A DNA stretch of 64,000 nt from Toxonevra muliebris (taxonomy: Eukaryota; Arthropoda; Insecta; Diptera; Pallopteridae): NCBI GenBank assembly GCA_963691655.1, contig CAVNUY010000011.1, forward strand, positions 186,001-250,000, read 5' to 3'. The notes beneath the pieces are model-generated. The model saw nothing but the letters and a program-made list of their open reading frames with translations, searched no databases and had not been told where the DNA came from. Each line of letters opens with the position of its first letter. Position 1 is the first letter of the stretch. Made by a program: the position numbers and the translations under genes. Shown here one piece after another: positions 44,055 through 56,622 of the stretch.

Positions 44055-47000
44055 TATTAACTTTAATACTTATGAAAATATTTTTGATATTTCTTATTCA
44101 AATTGCAAAAATGTTAATTTCCATAATATCTCCCATAACCCTGACAACTTGAGTAGTTTTTATATTATCCAGCAGAACATTAGAAGTTGCGTAAAAACTT
44201 TGATAACTTTGTACTACATCTTAATTCGTTTGTAAACAAGCCAGACTTCATCTTCTTAACAGAAACATGGATTTATGATGAGGAAAAGTCACTTTTTGAT
44301 ATTCCAGGATACAATTGTTTTGCAAATTGTAACAATCAGTATGCGGCTGGAGGGGTAGCTGTCTTTGTCACTAAAGAATTAGATTGTGAGTTCTCTTATT
44401 TTAATTTTCTTAGCTCTGATGTTTTAAAGGTTAAATGTTTGATAAATTGCCAAAAGTTTACTTTTATATGCATGTACAGGTTTCATGATAATAATAACAA
44501 TGAAGTCTTTTTAAATGATCTTTATAAATTGTTATCAGATGAAACTACATGTAATTTAGTTTTTCTCGGTGATATTAATTTAAATATTCTACAAAACTCT
44601 GCTCTTGGCAATAATTATTTATTAAAATTGTCTTCTTTTGGTCTTGAATCCTGTATTAATCATCCAACACGTATTACTTCGTCTAGTGCAATTTGTCTTG
44701 ATCATATGTTTGTGCGTTTAGAAAAGTCTAATTATATTTCTGTTAGTAGTTCTGTTTCAAATTTGTATCTTTCTGATCACTGTTTAACGTGCTTGAGTTT
44801 TGACAATATTATTATACATAAGCACTTAAAACAAACTACCGGCCATGTTATATATAAGACTGACTTTACCGCATTGAACAATTTACTTTTATTTGAATCT
44901 TGGGACAACGTCTATAATGAACAAAACCCTTCGGTTGCTTTCAACATGTTTACTAACACCTTGACAAATCTTACTGATATTTGCACAAAGAGAGTTAGCA
45001 AGAACTCAAAATTAAAAAAGCTTAAGCCTTGGATGACTTTAGAATTGGTGAAAAGAATTAATTATAAGAATAAGCTTTACAAAAAAAGTATGAAATACCC
45101 ATTTGATGTAAATCTAAGGACATGCTATAAAAATCTATGTAAGGAAATTTCAAAGGAGACATCAATCTGCAAGCAGTATTATTATTTTAATGAATTTAAC
45201 AAAATTAAGGGGGATGTTAAGAAAGAATGGCAGCTTGTCAATAACATTTTAAACAAGTCTAAATTAAAAGAACAAATACGTAACTTGAATGTTGATGGTG
45301 AAATTATATCGGAACCAATTGATGAAGTTAATGCATTCAATAAATATTTTGCTAGCATTGGTGCCAAAGTAGTTTCTGATGATGGCCTTAATAATTGTCC
45401 TTGTGTCTGTGCATATAACGAAAGTTTTTGTCCACAAAGTCTATATTTCGAACCCATATCCTCCTGTGAGCTATTTAAGATTATTAACTCGTTGAAAAAT
45501 TCACATTCCAACACAGAAGGAAGTTTCTCAAGTATATTTATTAAAAAGATTGTTTATAATGTTGTCGATGTACTTTGTGCCTTAATCAATAAAAGTATTG
45601 ATAAAGGCATTTTTCCAGAAGAGTTAAAACCAGCTGAAGTTATACCATTATTTAAGAAGGGAGATAGAAAACTTCTTAATAACTATCGACCAATCTCACT
45701 ACTTTCTACGTTTTCCAAAATTTTTGAAAAATCAATTCAAATGAGAATGGTTAATTTCTTAAACAAATCCATGTTTTTCAGTGACAGCCAGTTTGGGTTT
45801 AGAGCAAGTATGTCTTGCGAAGATGCTCTTTTGAAATTTTGCACAAGTATTAACCATAGCTTAAACAATAAAAAAATAACAGCTGCTTTATTTGTGGGCA
45901 TTACTAAAGCCTTTGACACAGTTAATCACAATATTTTGTTAGATAAACTGTATAAAAGTGGTTTGCATCATACTTATCAAACCGGGTACAAAAAGTGAAG
46001 CTTGACAATAATTATAGTACTTTTCTAAACATCAATGTAGGTGTTCCACAAGGTTCAGTACTGGGTCCAACATTATTCTTGATATATATTAATTCTCTTT
46101 TTTCACAAAAATTTGTGAGTAATTCGATAGCATTTGCAGATGATATGGCATGTACTTTTGAAAGTGATACCTCTTTCAACCTCATAGCTAATATAAACCA
46201 TGATTTAGCTATTTTAAGGCACTGGTTTGCTGCTCACAAATTGGTCCTGAGTAATAAAACAAAGATTATTCTATTTAATGTGGCGGGAAAGGAGAGCAAG
46301 CTTTGTGATTTTACTTTTCATAGCGCTAATTGCGATAAATACATAATCAGCAGGGATATTTATGCGTCATCTAAAACGATCAAGACGTATGAGGATAGCC
46401 GTACTTGTTCCTCAAATTGTTTTGCAATTGAAAGCGTGAAATCATTCAAGTATCTGGGCCTTATGCTAGATTACAAAATGAATTGGTTTGAGCACACTAA
46501 TGCCTTGAAAAGGTATTTAATGGCAGCTATAAGACAACTCTATCAGCTAAATGCTTTCTGTTCGATTAAATTGTTAAAATGCATATATTTCGGTATTTTT
46601 CACTCAAAACTAGAGTATGGACTGGTGTGCTGGGGAGGCACACACGGTAATAAAATCAATCCAATTTTAATAGTACAAAAACACGCTATTCGAATTATCA
46701 ATAAAAAATGTCGACTTGAAAATAGTTTTCCACTTTTTAAAGAACTACAAATTTTGCCGCTTAAACACCTGTATTTTTTTAAAGTTTTAAAAGTTTATTT
46801 TATCAACTCTGGTTACCTTTCTAACATCAGATCTAATTATACGTTGCGAATAAACTATCTAAACATAGCTACGATTCCATCGCATAATCTGCAGCACTTC
46901 TTGCACACTTATACTTCAGTAGCTCCTAGGCTATTTAATTGCCTTCCTGTCAAAGTTCAAAGCATTCATAATAAACATGTTTTCCTTAATGAGGTGAAGT

Positions 47001-47059
47001 CTTGGCTTTTTAACTTTAATCATAATGAAATAAACTCACTTATCAGTATACTAAATTAA
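44047..47059 (+). pseudogene. CR1-like ORF2: endonuclease-RT with two breaks
   Basis: ORF2 opens at ATG 44047. At about 44190 one base is missing (QQNIRS then a shift to RKNFDNFVLHL). The endonuclease contains FLTETWIYDE, GGVAVFV, FLGDINLNIL and SDHCLTCLSF. The RT shows PLFKKGDRKLLNNYRPISLL, SQFGFRASMSCEDALL and FVGITKAFDTVNH, where Gly replaces the first catalytic Asp of motif A. At about 45985 some sequence is deleted and the frame shifts to LDNNYSTFLNINVG. The rest includes GVPQGSVLGPTLF and FADDMACTF, then the C-terminal region to 47059. The copy is therefore inactive in at least three ways. Confidence 0.88.
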
Positions 47060-47575
47060 TAATTAATAAAAAAAAAAAAAAAAAACAAAAAAAAAAAACA
47101 AAAAAATTATTATTACAAAATTTTGCTAAAATTGTCATTCACATATTTACTATTGTTTATTCTTTAAGTACCTATTATTACTTTTACGTTAATCCTTTGT
47201 GTATTTGACCCTTGTATTGTTTAACATCTGCCTACATATACTTCACATTCGCCACTAGTTCTTTTAGAGCTACAGAATGTAAGTAAATTATTATTAACTA
47301 ATTGTAACACATATATATATGTATTGTTAATTAAATTGTAATCTATTCATTAATAATTAATAATAATAATAAGTTAAAAAAAAAAAAAAGCTTTTCGATC
47401 AAAACATGGATAAATTTCGCTCGTAGATCAAAACTTTCTAAAAACGAAATATTGTCCTAGTTATCTTTAAAAAAAATTGTTCTCAGAACAATTACTTAAA
47501 ATTCAATATTTTAGAAGTTATCAACGATTAAAGCTTATATAATATATATATAGATATAAGCAAGCTTATAATGTA

Positions 47576-48411
47576 GGGGAGTGTAGTCACGGTTGGAGCA
47601 TGTTTTGACTTTTGCTCATAACTTCCGTAGAATGCCGAATTTTTATTAATGCTGCATATCGTTGAAAAGATCTTACAAATTGCAATGTTTTTACAGAACA
47701 TTAAAATATAATTGGATTAATTGTTCAGAAGTTATGGACATTTACAAAAAACAAAAATTGAAGTCAGGGTCGGAACACTGCTGACAGGGTCGGAGCACTG
47801 TAGAAAATCAATAAGAAATGAAGGAATATGATTGAAAATGAATATGAAACTCAACGAAAAAGGAAAATTTACACTTGAAAACCGGGAAAAGAGACCTGAA
47901 ATCAAAATAACAATCCCTCTGTTTGAATTTTAAGGATTTTGATTTTTTTATACACACACAATAAAATAACACGAAAAACACACGAATGAAAAAAATGTAT
48001 TTCCGGAGTCAAAACCTATCATTACAACAAAATTTTCGGTGTTCCGACCCTGATTACAAGCACTGCTCCGACCCTGACAACACACGTTATTTAGCGTCGC
48101 ATTATTTACAGCATATTCGCGTGATGCAAACACCATGAAATGCTACATATTTTCACTTCTTAAACCTTATCGAACAATTTAAGTTAACTTACTTTGACGT
48201 TTGCATATTATTTTTTAAGTTAATCCACTTTTCTCTTTTGTCACTTTTCTTCTTTTAACACATATATACACTTCTCTCTCTGAACTCGAAATGGCATGAA
48301 AATTTTGCTTTCGTCATGACAAACAATACTGTATATTAACTTAAAGAGATATAACGGACAAAACGACACTGTCCCGACACTGACAGCGCCCCGACCATGA
48401 CGACACTCCCC
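47576..48411. mobile_element. GGGGAGTGT-type MITE, complete copy
   Basis: An 836-bp element with TA on both sides (47574-47575 and 48412-48413). Its inverted ends are ggggagtgt(a/c)gtca and match with few changes over about 25 bp. Inside, cagggtcggaacactg occurs at 47766 followed by cagggtcggagcactg at 47785, and the pair is inverted at 48043-48078. The element is thus nested palindromes. No transposase. A truncated copy is at 10405-11003. Confidence 0.88.
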
Positions 48412-48413
48412 TA

Positions 48414-48946
48414 TATATAGTAAATAAAAAGTTGTTTTGAAACCAAACCAATTACTGAGATTTTTGCTTACTTTAACCGCTGTACATGCACAAACTATAA
48501 AAATAACAAATCGACCTTCAGGAGTTTTGAAGTTTGGGTTAGGAACTAAATAAATAGTAATTTTCAGTTTCATACCTCGTACAAAACACATTCATTTTAT
48601 AGCCTAAAGTATAAAAATTTTTTATATTCATAGATCATAGATCTAAAATAGAGCAGCAACGAAATTTTTATTTTTCAGACGATTTCATATGGAATGACTC
48701 TCCTACATAACATATGTATAACATTGTCCTTTAATAAATTTTTTTATTTCTTTAAAGCTCTATCAATTGAGCCCAGAATCAGCTACAAATGAACGGACTT
48801 CTAATCAAAGTATGCAACCAAAAGTTTATTTTCGTGTAATCACCGTAGTTATAGCGCGTATTTTTAACTGAACAAGTTCATTCACGTTTGCTCATTATAA
48901 ACAAATTACTATAGCGAATACAATTTTTATTTTCGAAAATGTTTAG
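48414..48946 (+). other. Mitf: Mitf intron, upstream of the zipper-end exon
   Basis: AT-rich unassigned DNA ending in a pyrimidine-rich acceptor (...gaaaatgtttag at 48946). No exon was recognised in it. Confidence 0.55.
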
Positions 48947-49114
48947 GAACTGGAGATGCAAGCCAAATCGCATGGTATACCACTATCTGATTTTAATATA
49001 ACATCTGTTTCCGCTCCAACACCTACAACATCCTACTTAAAATGCTCTAGCCCAACTTCATCGTCTTCCCTAAATCGTAAATCGGCGGTTTTAGTACCGG
49101 ACATCGTAAATAAG
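48947..49114 (+). CDS. Mitf: Mitf, internal exon (end of leucine zipper)
   Basis: A 168-base, phase 0 to phase 0 exon between an acceptor (tttag at 48942-48946) and a strong donor (aag|gtaaga at 49114/49115). It encodes ELEMQAKSHGIPLSDFNITS, then a Ser/Thr/Pro-rich stretch and SAVLVPDIVNK. ELEMQA(K/R)-x-HG is the diagnostic end of the leucine zipper of MITF, TFEB, TFE3 and TFEC, and PDIVNK matches the segment following it (PDLVNR in MITF). Mitf/TFE proteins are nuclear bHLH-zipper factors that control lysosome and autophagy genes. The upstream bHLH exon lies elsewhere. Alternative: a retained pseudo-exon, but the intact splice sites and frame argue against it. Confidence 0.88.
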
Positions 49115-49730
49115 GTAAGAATATATTTTATTATCTCTACTAAATAATATGCACATATTCTGTATAAATGGACACCTCTCTAAAGGGATGAGTGCGCTTT
49201 TTAGCAAGACAGTTTTTATAAATTTTTTTTAGTTTTTTTATACGGAAATAATTATTTTCTACAAATTTGAATTATTTTCGCAAACTTGCATACTCGTATA
49301 TGCGCAAATTGGTATACACCATTTCATGAACACACTCTACAGATTTTGAGAGTTTAAATCAGCTGTTTCGCAAGTGTTGAATATTCGAAATTAACTACAT
49401 ACGATTTTTTTAATGTTGGCAATACAAGATTTGCACACTGAATTGGCTCATAAGTTTACAAGCACCAGGCAAATTTTTTTTTTGCGAGATTTCATGAGAT
49501 CCACTATAGAATTTTGGATTTAAAGCCGACTTAAGCGTTTATTGTTTTTGCCCACACGGTTGGTTCTCTAGAAATTATTTAATATCTTCCTATTTAAAAA
49601 GACTCCACTCTTTTAAAATATAGCTTTTCACGACTAAAAAATAGCGGATATATTGATATTTTTCCGATTTTATACAATGTATACGAGCATGAAAAATGGT
49701 TAAAAAAAATTTAATTATTATTGCTGTGTA
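49115..49730 (+). other. Mitf: Mitf intron, first part
   Basis: AT-rich, no recognised element. The intron runs to 57301 and contains all elements listed between 49731 and 56622. Confidence 0.55.
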
Positions 49731-52609
49731 TCTATCTATATATATAAAATATAGGCTGTTAAATGTTTAGTCCTAATAGGTTTGTCAACGGATTGTCATG
49801 AAATTTCGTATGTAATTGCTTTGGACATTTGTTGAGTTAAGTTGATATTTATTTTAAGTTAATTTCAAATAGTTTCTTTAATATAGATCGATATTTGAAC
49901 CAAAGTCAATTTTTTTAAAAAATTTAGCTACTTAATGTAAAATGCTGCTTAAACTATAAGAGGTACATTCAAATTATGTATAGAAAGATTATAGATCTTA
50001 TCGTTTGCTAAAATAAAGTCAGTGGTGGCATACATCTAAAGTTAATAGTTTACCTGTAAAATGCATTTTTATATTAAAAATTTGTTCCCTTTACATTTGT
50101 TATTGTAAATATTTATGTTTTTCCTAGAACTAATAACAATGATTTCGATTTTATTTCTTTTCATTTCTCCTCTATCTCGCTCCCACACAAACACAAAACA
50201 ATAGAATGCGAGCTTTTGTTTTATATGATTCTTCATTTGAATGAATGTAACTAATATATTACTAATTTAATCAAGAATTTACATGGTGGTGTGTGGATGA
50301 GAGTGTTAAAGTGAAGGGTAAAGAAAGTAAAGGGAATTAGAGAGGATGTATTGAGTTCGAATCCCACTAATAGCAAATCATTTGTTTTTGTCTTATATTC
50401 TTTTTTTTTTTTTTTTTTTCCTTTTTGGTTTTTCATCGATGTAAAAAAAGTAAATATACAACAAAAATACCTACAAAGACAATATATACAATATGAAAAT
50501 ACTATACTTTCATCACATAAATATAAAAATATAGTATGCTATCAATTTGGTCATGGAAAATTGTTTATTTACAAATATTTATATATATCTTCTATATATA
50601 TAAAATAGAGCGCTGTTAAATTTTTAGTCCTAATAGGTTTCTATATTTCGCAATGCTTAAACTAAAAGAGGTACATTAAAAGTATGGATGGAAAGATTAT
50701 AGATCTTATCGTTTGCTAAAATAAAGTCAGTCGTGGCACATATCTAAAGTTAATAGTTTACCTGTGTAATGCATTTTTTATATTAAAAATTCGTTCCCCA
50801 TACATTTGTTATTGTAAATATATTTGTTTTTCCTAGAATCAAACCCAAAGTTTTTTTTTTATTTCGCTCCCTGCGATTTCCACTACACAAACACAAAGCC
50901 GAAAAGAATGCGTTTTGACGAGCTTTCTGTTTTAAATTCTTTTTCATTTGCATGAATGTACTATAACTACATATTACTAATTTCATCATGACACTTTATA
51001 GTGTTGTGTAGATGAGTTGGTTAGGAGGTAGGGTAAAATAGTGGATGCTGGAAATAGTTTTTGAATAGTGGGTTCAAATCTCACTTGAAGCGGGCCAAAT
51101 TTTTTTTTTTTTTTTTTTGGTGTAAAAAAATAAATACACAAGAAATAAAGACAAAGGTAAATATAAAACATGCAAACATATATAATACATTATCAAATAC
51201 ATATTACTAATGTGATCGCGTTATTTTATAAATGTGTTTGGGTGAGTGAGTTAAAGTTAAGTGTAAGGTTTTGGTTGTGCAAAGGAATTCTGAGTTTTTT
51301 TTGGTGTCGCGAGTTCGAATTCAACTACAGGTGGACCAAGTTATCCTTTTTTATACAAATAATTATTTTGTTTTCATACTATTATTCATGGAAATATGCC
51401 CATCAATAACTCAGATAATTTTCGGGTATATCTCCACAACCAGAAATTTAGTATAAGGATATTAATTGGCAATATAATGCCACAGGAAAAATGTCTGTGA
51501 AATTGAAAAAAGGGGGCATTACATCTCCTATATAATCTGAGTTTTAGCTATGGAATATTTATTTGTATTTCATTTGTCGCACGTCTCTAAAAAACGTTAT
51601 TTTGGCATTCCATGAAAAAATATGGAGTGGCCTTTTCCGTTCAACTCTAATGCTTCTATATATATTTCCAGAACCAGAACCCACGTTGGTTGACAAAACC
51701 ACGCCACAAAAAAAAATGTGGTTAGGATTGAAAAAGACGGCGAGGAACTTTCCATATAGCCTGAATTTTTATTATTGTATATCTTAGAAACCATTTGTAG
51801 TGCAGTACTAGGATTTGGAATGATATGATTTGCCAATAGAATTTGGTGGGTAAAGTATGGGTAGACTTGGGTTAGTGACTGTTCCACCTGGGTTTTATAA
51901 GGTATATTTCCTAAATTATTTGTGGTTAGAGAGCTTTGATTGCCAATGGAAAAGGGTATGCGTGACACCTCCAATGCAAAGAAAATGGCAGTTTGTGTGT
52001 GATGGTTAGTAGTAGTTGTTGAGCAGAATGTGGAAGTTTTTTGGTATACAAAGGAAATGCTTCAAAAGGTATATCTCTCTGCCTTATTTTGCTAAGGCCC
52101 TAACATCCATTTTTCAGTATAGAGTTTTCGATGGATTATGATAAAAAATGTTCCCTGTTCCGAAAATTTTAGAAACCTGCACTGAAAACTTGTAATCTTT
52201 TCTTTTTGCTTAAATTACAAATTCTCCTGTAAAATTTGAAAAATGCGTGTTAAGGCTTTAGCAAATTAAGGCAGCGATAAGGGGAACCATAGTAAGACAA
52301 GCAATACAAATTTATTTGTAAAGGATGTATGTTGATAGTTATTAGAGAGCCTTAGTAAGAAAGATGGTGAAGGTTTGTATGTTAAGATGGGATGTTGATA
52401 GCAATAACTGAGAAGAATGTTGACACCATTAAACACGTGGAAGTGGAACTACTCATGTAAATGATGTGATTAGTGTAATGATTCGATTTTGATCGGAGAC
52501 TGGCACGCTCATATAGATATATCTCTTGCAAAAGTTTTAGTTGTTGTAATTTTTACATTACCCCTACTTTGCCAGGTCCGGACAACGAAGATGGGCGAAG
52601 CCCAGCTAG
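49731..52609 (+). mobile_element. Non-autonomous Helitron/Helentron-like element
   Basis: The left end reads tctatctatatatataaaat, followed by ctgttaaatgtttagtcc, the usual start of insect Helitron-like elements. The right end has a hairpin (tgggc gaa gccca, 52592-52604) just before ctag (52606-52609) and a flanking T, matching the hairpin-CTRR rule. A second 5'-type end, ctatatatataaaatagagc, lies at 50592, so the first 860 bp may be a separate or duplicated copy. Inside are three tandem tRNA-like modules. There is no Rep/helicase frame. Confidence 0.82.
49950..51360 (+). repeat. Tandem modules in the Helitron (three copies)
   Basis: A block of about 450-500 bp, from gcttaaacta(t/a)aagaggtaca to the T-run, is present at 49950-50425 and 50655-51118. 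A shorter third copy of its end lies at 51195-51350. Each ends in a region with a pol III B-box-like sequence: gagttcgaatccc 50353, gggttcaaatctc 51069 and gagttcgaattca 51310. In copy 2 an A-box-like tagatgagttgg (51009) is also present. A run of T follows each. Confidence 0.8.
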
Positions 52610-52858
52610 TTACACATAAAAGAAAATACGCGTGCGTTCTTCTTGAAGTTCAGTCTTCGAATAGCGTTTATTAATTCAATGTCATTTCAACAAGATCTTT
52701 AATAAGAGAAATGCAATTAAGTAGGGAGAAACTTATCGAAAGTACGTTCAAGATTCCAGATATCAATTACTGTTGTAATACCTATACAAATACAAAAAAG
52801 AAAAAGATGACCATTTCGAAATCTTTTTTGTTTTTGCAGGTGAAAATAAGTTAAAACC

Positions 52859-53060
52859 ATCGTTAAATATTCTTACAAAGGGTAAAAACCAAAAACAATG
52901 CTCACGATTGACCGCAATGACTGGGATCCATTAAAAGGTTTCACGTCTAATTGTTGGGCAGTTTCATTGTGAAAAACAATATAACGAAGAAGACACTTAA
53001 CAACTTGGTCGTTTTATTCGCATATGTTAAACTAGCTGACGAATAAAACACAGCTAATGA
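52859..53060 (+). repeat. Dispersed repeat family 1, copy 3
   Basis: Matches 38349-38590 from catcgttaaatattctta to cgaataaaacacagctaat with about ten percent differences by eye; it lacks the roughly 30-bp extra segment of copy 2. Confidence 0.8.
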
Positions 53061-54191
53061 TACGGTTGTTTGAAAGAGATTAGCATTGCCAATCACCGCT
53101 TTGTATCGCATCTAGGATTGCCAGATTGGCTTGATTCGTCTTGATTGACCATATTTTTAGTTCCGTGTCGAGTCCCGATTTTCAGAAATTTGTTCAGATA
53201 AAAAAATAAAATATAAAATTAAGATTTATAGCTTTAATTTGTTTTCCTAGGTCAATTTTTCGCTGAGATACATCGATTTTAAAATTGCGTTTTTTTGCTA
53301 AAAATTAGGTGCTCCTTTAATTCTTTCCATGAGTGTATGTCGGCTAAATTAATGAGAAGGTCCAGAAAAAAATATTAATAATATTATTATTATTATTATT
53401 ATTAGTGTCTGAAAGAGAGAGGTAGAAAAATAGGTAGTAAGAAGAGAAAAGAGCGTTGCGATGTAAATCCAAAAATAAAATGTTCCATGTTCACATTGTT
53501 CCAATTTTAACAGTTTCCTTCATAACTTCTTAGAAGTTGAATAGGCAACATTACTAAAAATAAACAATGCGTCTCTGTGGCAAACATTATCTACAGTTTA
53601 GCGCTTCTTTTTTTTCTAAAAAACTTATTTTATTTTCTTTAGAGATACAATTTTTTTTTGTAATTTTAAGCAAATGTGTGCATTAATTAATATTTATTTT
53701 GTATTAAACCTATCTTTGGAGGATAAGAAAAAGTAACGAAGAAATATTAAGATTTCAATACCATCGTTTCTTTTCGATTACAAAAAGCACGTCATAGTTG
53801 CGCTCATGTGCCATTTTTTAGTAAAATACGTTGAAAATCGTTTTTTCCTTGGTTTTCGCTCAATATCGAAAAATTGGATAGTTTCAAGGCCTTGCCATGT
53901 TCTGATACCCTAGTTTATATTCAAAAATAAACAGTTTTTCTCACTTATCCGATTCCTACTCCAAATGCCAGTTTTATGCATTTTATGAAAAAATTTACTT
54001 TTTTGGCCAAAAAAGACCCATTAGATGAAACGATATGACTTTGTATTGTTATCCCAAAAAGGCAGAAAATGCACCAAAAACGTACTAGCTTCAAAGGGCT
54101 GTACCGAACGCCCAACCAAGAGTTTTCGTAAAATCTTATGTAGGGTTTTTATTGTTAGGTCAAGTACTTCTCAGCTATCATAGCCGTTACA
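53061..54191. other. Unassigned Mitf intron DNA
   Basis: AT-rich with a (tta)n microsatellite at 53376-53403; no gene or element assigned. Confidence 0.45.
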
Positions 54192-54259
54192 CTAGATCCG
54201 AAATTGTGTTGTACAGTGATATTTAAAATTAATATGTTTTAAATAATAAACAATACGAG

Positions 54260-55450
54260 AAGAATACCAAAAAGTCATAGAACTAGAGTTTCTAGGTGAT
54301 AATACTCCCCCCTGTGGACATCCTCTGGTTGTGCTGACTAATATGGTACCTAACCCTATTATCTTCTCAGCTTTTCTAAAGAAGGGCATTTTTGACATCC
54401 ATCTGTATGTTGTGTTCAGGGATGCCAACTCATTTTTTCTGTCTCCCCGATAGACCTCGAGAAATTCCCCGATTTTCGATCAAATTACCCGCACCGGTAT
54501 AATTTTATATTATTGTACAACAGCACGATACGCACTTTCCATATAAATATTTTATAAAAACGAAAAATTCTATCACTATCTCGGTGAAAAACTTAACCAT
54601 TTTTTATAGGACTTGTAGGTTAATAGAAATGTTCTTTCTGACTTCGAAGTTTTTTTGATACATAAATGATTTCACCTTAAGGGAATCCACTCTCAAATCT
54701 ATCGGGCTCAAACTTCACAAAGTTTAGCCCCATTGAGTAGTAGTTACCACATCAAATTTAAACGATATGGGGTATTTTGAGTTAATAGACGCTGATTTCG
54801 ATAGATATAATAATAAAATAAATAAAAAATGGCAAAAACCTTGTTTGAGAAAAACGGGTTCAAAGTTTTGACTATCGGTTTTTAATATTTAAAATATACT
54901 TCATCTTCTTTATGATGGATGACCGTAGTTTGTATGTTTACAGATTAGTCAGCAAAGATTAAGACTTTTAATAAGCAGGTGCTGGGTCTAGGCATAGTTA
55001 AGCCTTTCTGAACGGCCGAAAGAAAAGCCAACTGTTTTGCGTGATTAACGCTCGGCGTTATAATTGTCTATATCTACGAAAGCACTCTGAGTTTCTCTCT
55101 GAAATTCTTACAAAATACTTTTGAAATGAAAGACTTTCATTACACACTTTTTTAAAAATCGATTTCTTCAAACTAAGAAAGCACAGGACCCACTTAAGAA
55201 AAGACCTAAAATATGAAAAGTTAAACTATTTCTCTTACATAAAATTTGACAAAATATACTCTACTGACTTTAATAACTAAAAGCTGAACGGTTTCGAATT
55301 CCCCGCAAAAAACAGCTCATTCCCCGATTCCCCGTACCATGTAAAATTACCCGCAAATAGGGGAATTCCCCGCAAGTTGGCATCGCTGGTTGTGTTATGT
55401 ACTCCACTACGACTTAGAGAGACTTGACAGCCCCACAGAGTCGTAAAGTT
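54260..55450 (-). pseudogene. LINE RT fragment split by a hAT-type element
   Basis: On the minus strand, 54416 downward reads TTYRWMSKMPFFRKAEKIIG then VSTTRGCPQGGVLSP. That is the region before and including motif B of a LINE RT (PQGGVLSP). The sequence before it continues on the other side of the hAT insertion (55450-55397, FTTLWGCQVSLS). The YADD-containing part is missing. It is a short isolated fragment, probably jockey or R1 group. Confidence 0.7.
54417..55388. mobile_element. Non-autonomous hAT-type element (family 1), copy 2
   Basis: A 972-bp copy of the element at 26622-27658, with ends cagggatgcca and ggcatcgctg. It is flanked by the perfect 8-bp duplication gttgtgtt (54409-54416 and 55389-55396). 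It lies inside the LINE RT fragment and inside the Mitf intron. No transposase. Confidence 0.93.
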
Positions 55451-56257
55451 TTTAGGCGCTTGACAATAAGTTGACGATCATGGCTCGATATTATTCCTAT
55501 TTCAAAAACATAAAATTATTAATTTAGACAAATTTGTTACGTGTTTTGTAAAGTTTTTTTCGTGTTTTTTTGTCTTTTGTTAATTAAGGACTATATTTTA
55601 TTTAATTTAATTACTTGACTGAATGTTTTACAAATAGTATTTACTATAAATAAATAAAAAACCCCTGAAGAAGGCCTAAAATTTGCGCCGAAACGTTGGG
55701 AAAAAAGTATGAAATAGTTAACTATTTGCGTATGAAAATTTCGACAAAAAAGCCTGTCATTATAATCTCGTTAACAATACATAAATTGGTCTAATAGAAA
55801 ATTAAAAATTTGTTTTTGATTTGTGACAATTTACTTTTTTAATTTTAAAGAATTAAGTGGTCCAATGAACCAATTTTAATTGAAACATTAATGCGTATTT
55901 CTTTCTTGATTATGGTTGCCTGTCACACCACGAACATTTTAAGAATAAACACAAAATAATTGGCGGGTGTTTGTTTTTCACAGGTACTTTTTGTTTTACT
56001 GTTCAATAAGGTAGGTTTATGGTGTTTGGTTAGATGGATGTTGAATCCTGTGATTAAATGTCCCTACTACGTCAGGCTTTTGAGCAAAGTGAGATTAATG
56101 AATATAAAATCACGAGTTTTTACTATTTTCATGAAATTGTAGTCGAATCCATGAAATAGTTGAAAATATTTTTTTTTTTTGATACAAGTAGCTCCACTAA
56201 AATATAGTACTTCGAAAACGTATGACAATTTTAAATTTTTAAACGATTTCGGTTATG
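55451..56257. other. Unassigned Mitf intron DNA
   Basis: The segment gaagaaggcctaaaatttg then gccgaaacgttggg (55668-55700) resembles a phrase common in LINE and Penelope-like element ends, but no element can be delimited. Confidence 0.4.
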
Positions 56258-56622
56258 TGGGAGATGCCACTCTCTCTTATTTATTTGAACCTATTTTCCA
56301 TCCAGTAAGTTCATATCATGCGTTTGCTGCAAGGCTGTTATAATAAAAAAAAATTCGAGTAAACATGCAGAAATAACAGTTTTTAATGATTTACCTTGTG
56401 TAAAATAAATCATAATGGTATCTCATGAACTCTCTTTGTGAGAAGAGTTTTTGTCAATTTATGTTTTGAGGAGTGGTTGTTCATTGAAATCTTTTAATAA
56501 GATCTTCTCGAAAATTTGTTGTTTTTTGACATATGACAGTCTTGCAGAAAACTAAAGATATAATATAAATACCAAATGTACTCAATTTGAGAGAAATAAG
56601 TCGAATCGAGTGGCATCTCCCA
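56258..56622. mobile_element. Small MITE with TGGGAGATGCCACTC ends
   Basis: A 365-bp segment starts tgggagatgccactc and ends with its exact reverse complement gagtggcatctccca (15 of 15). No target duplication is obvious at the edges. No coding frame. It lies within the Mitf intron. Confidence 0.8.

Larger units (their letters stand above)
42700..47392 (+). mobile_element. CR1-like LINE, nearly full length but broken
   Basis: ORF1 (42816-44054) and ORF2 (44047-47059) are in the order and near-overlap typical of CR1/jockey-group LINEs. They are followed by a 330-bp AT-rich 3' UTR and an A-rich end with aataat repeats (47350-47392). Target duplications were not identified. Defects are one in-frame TGA in ORF1, a one-base loss near 44190 and a deletion near 45985 in ORF2. 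The CR1 label is based on ORF1 with a PHD-type finger and the RT motifs. Confidence 0.8.
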
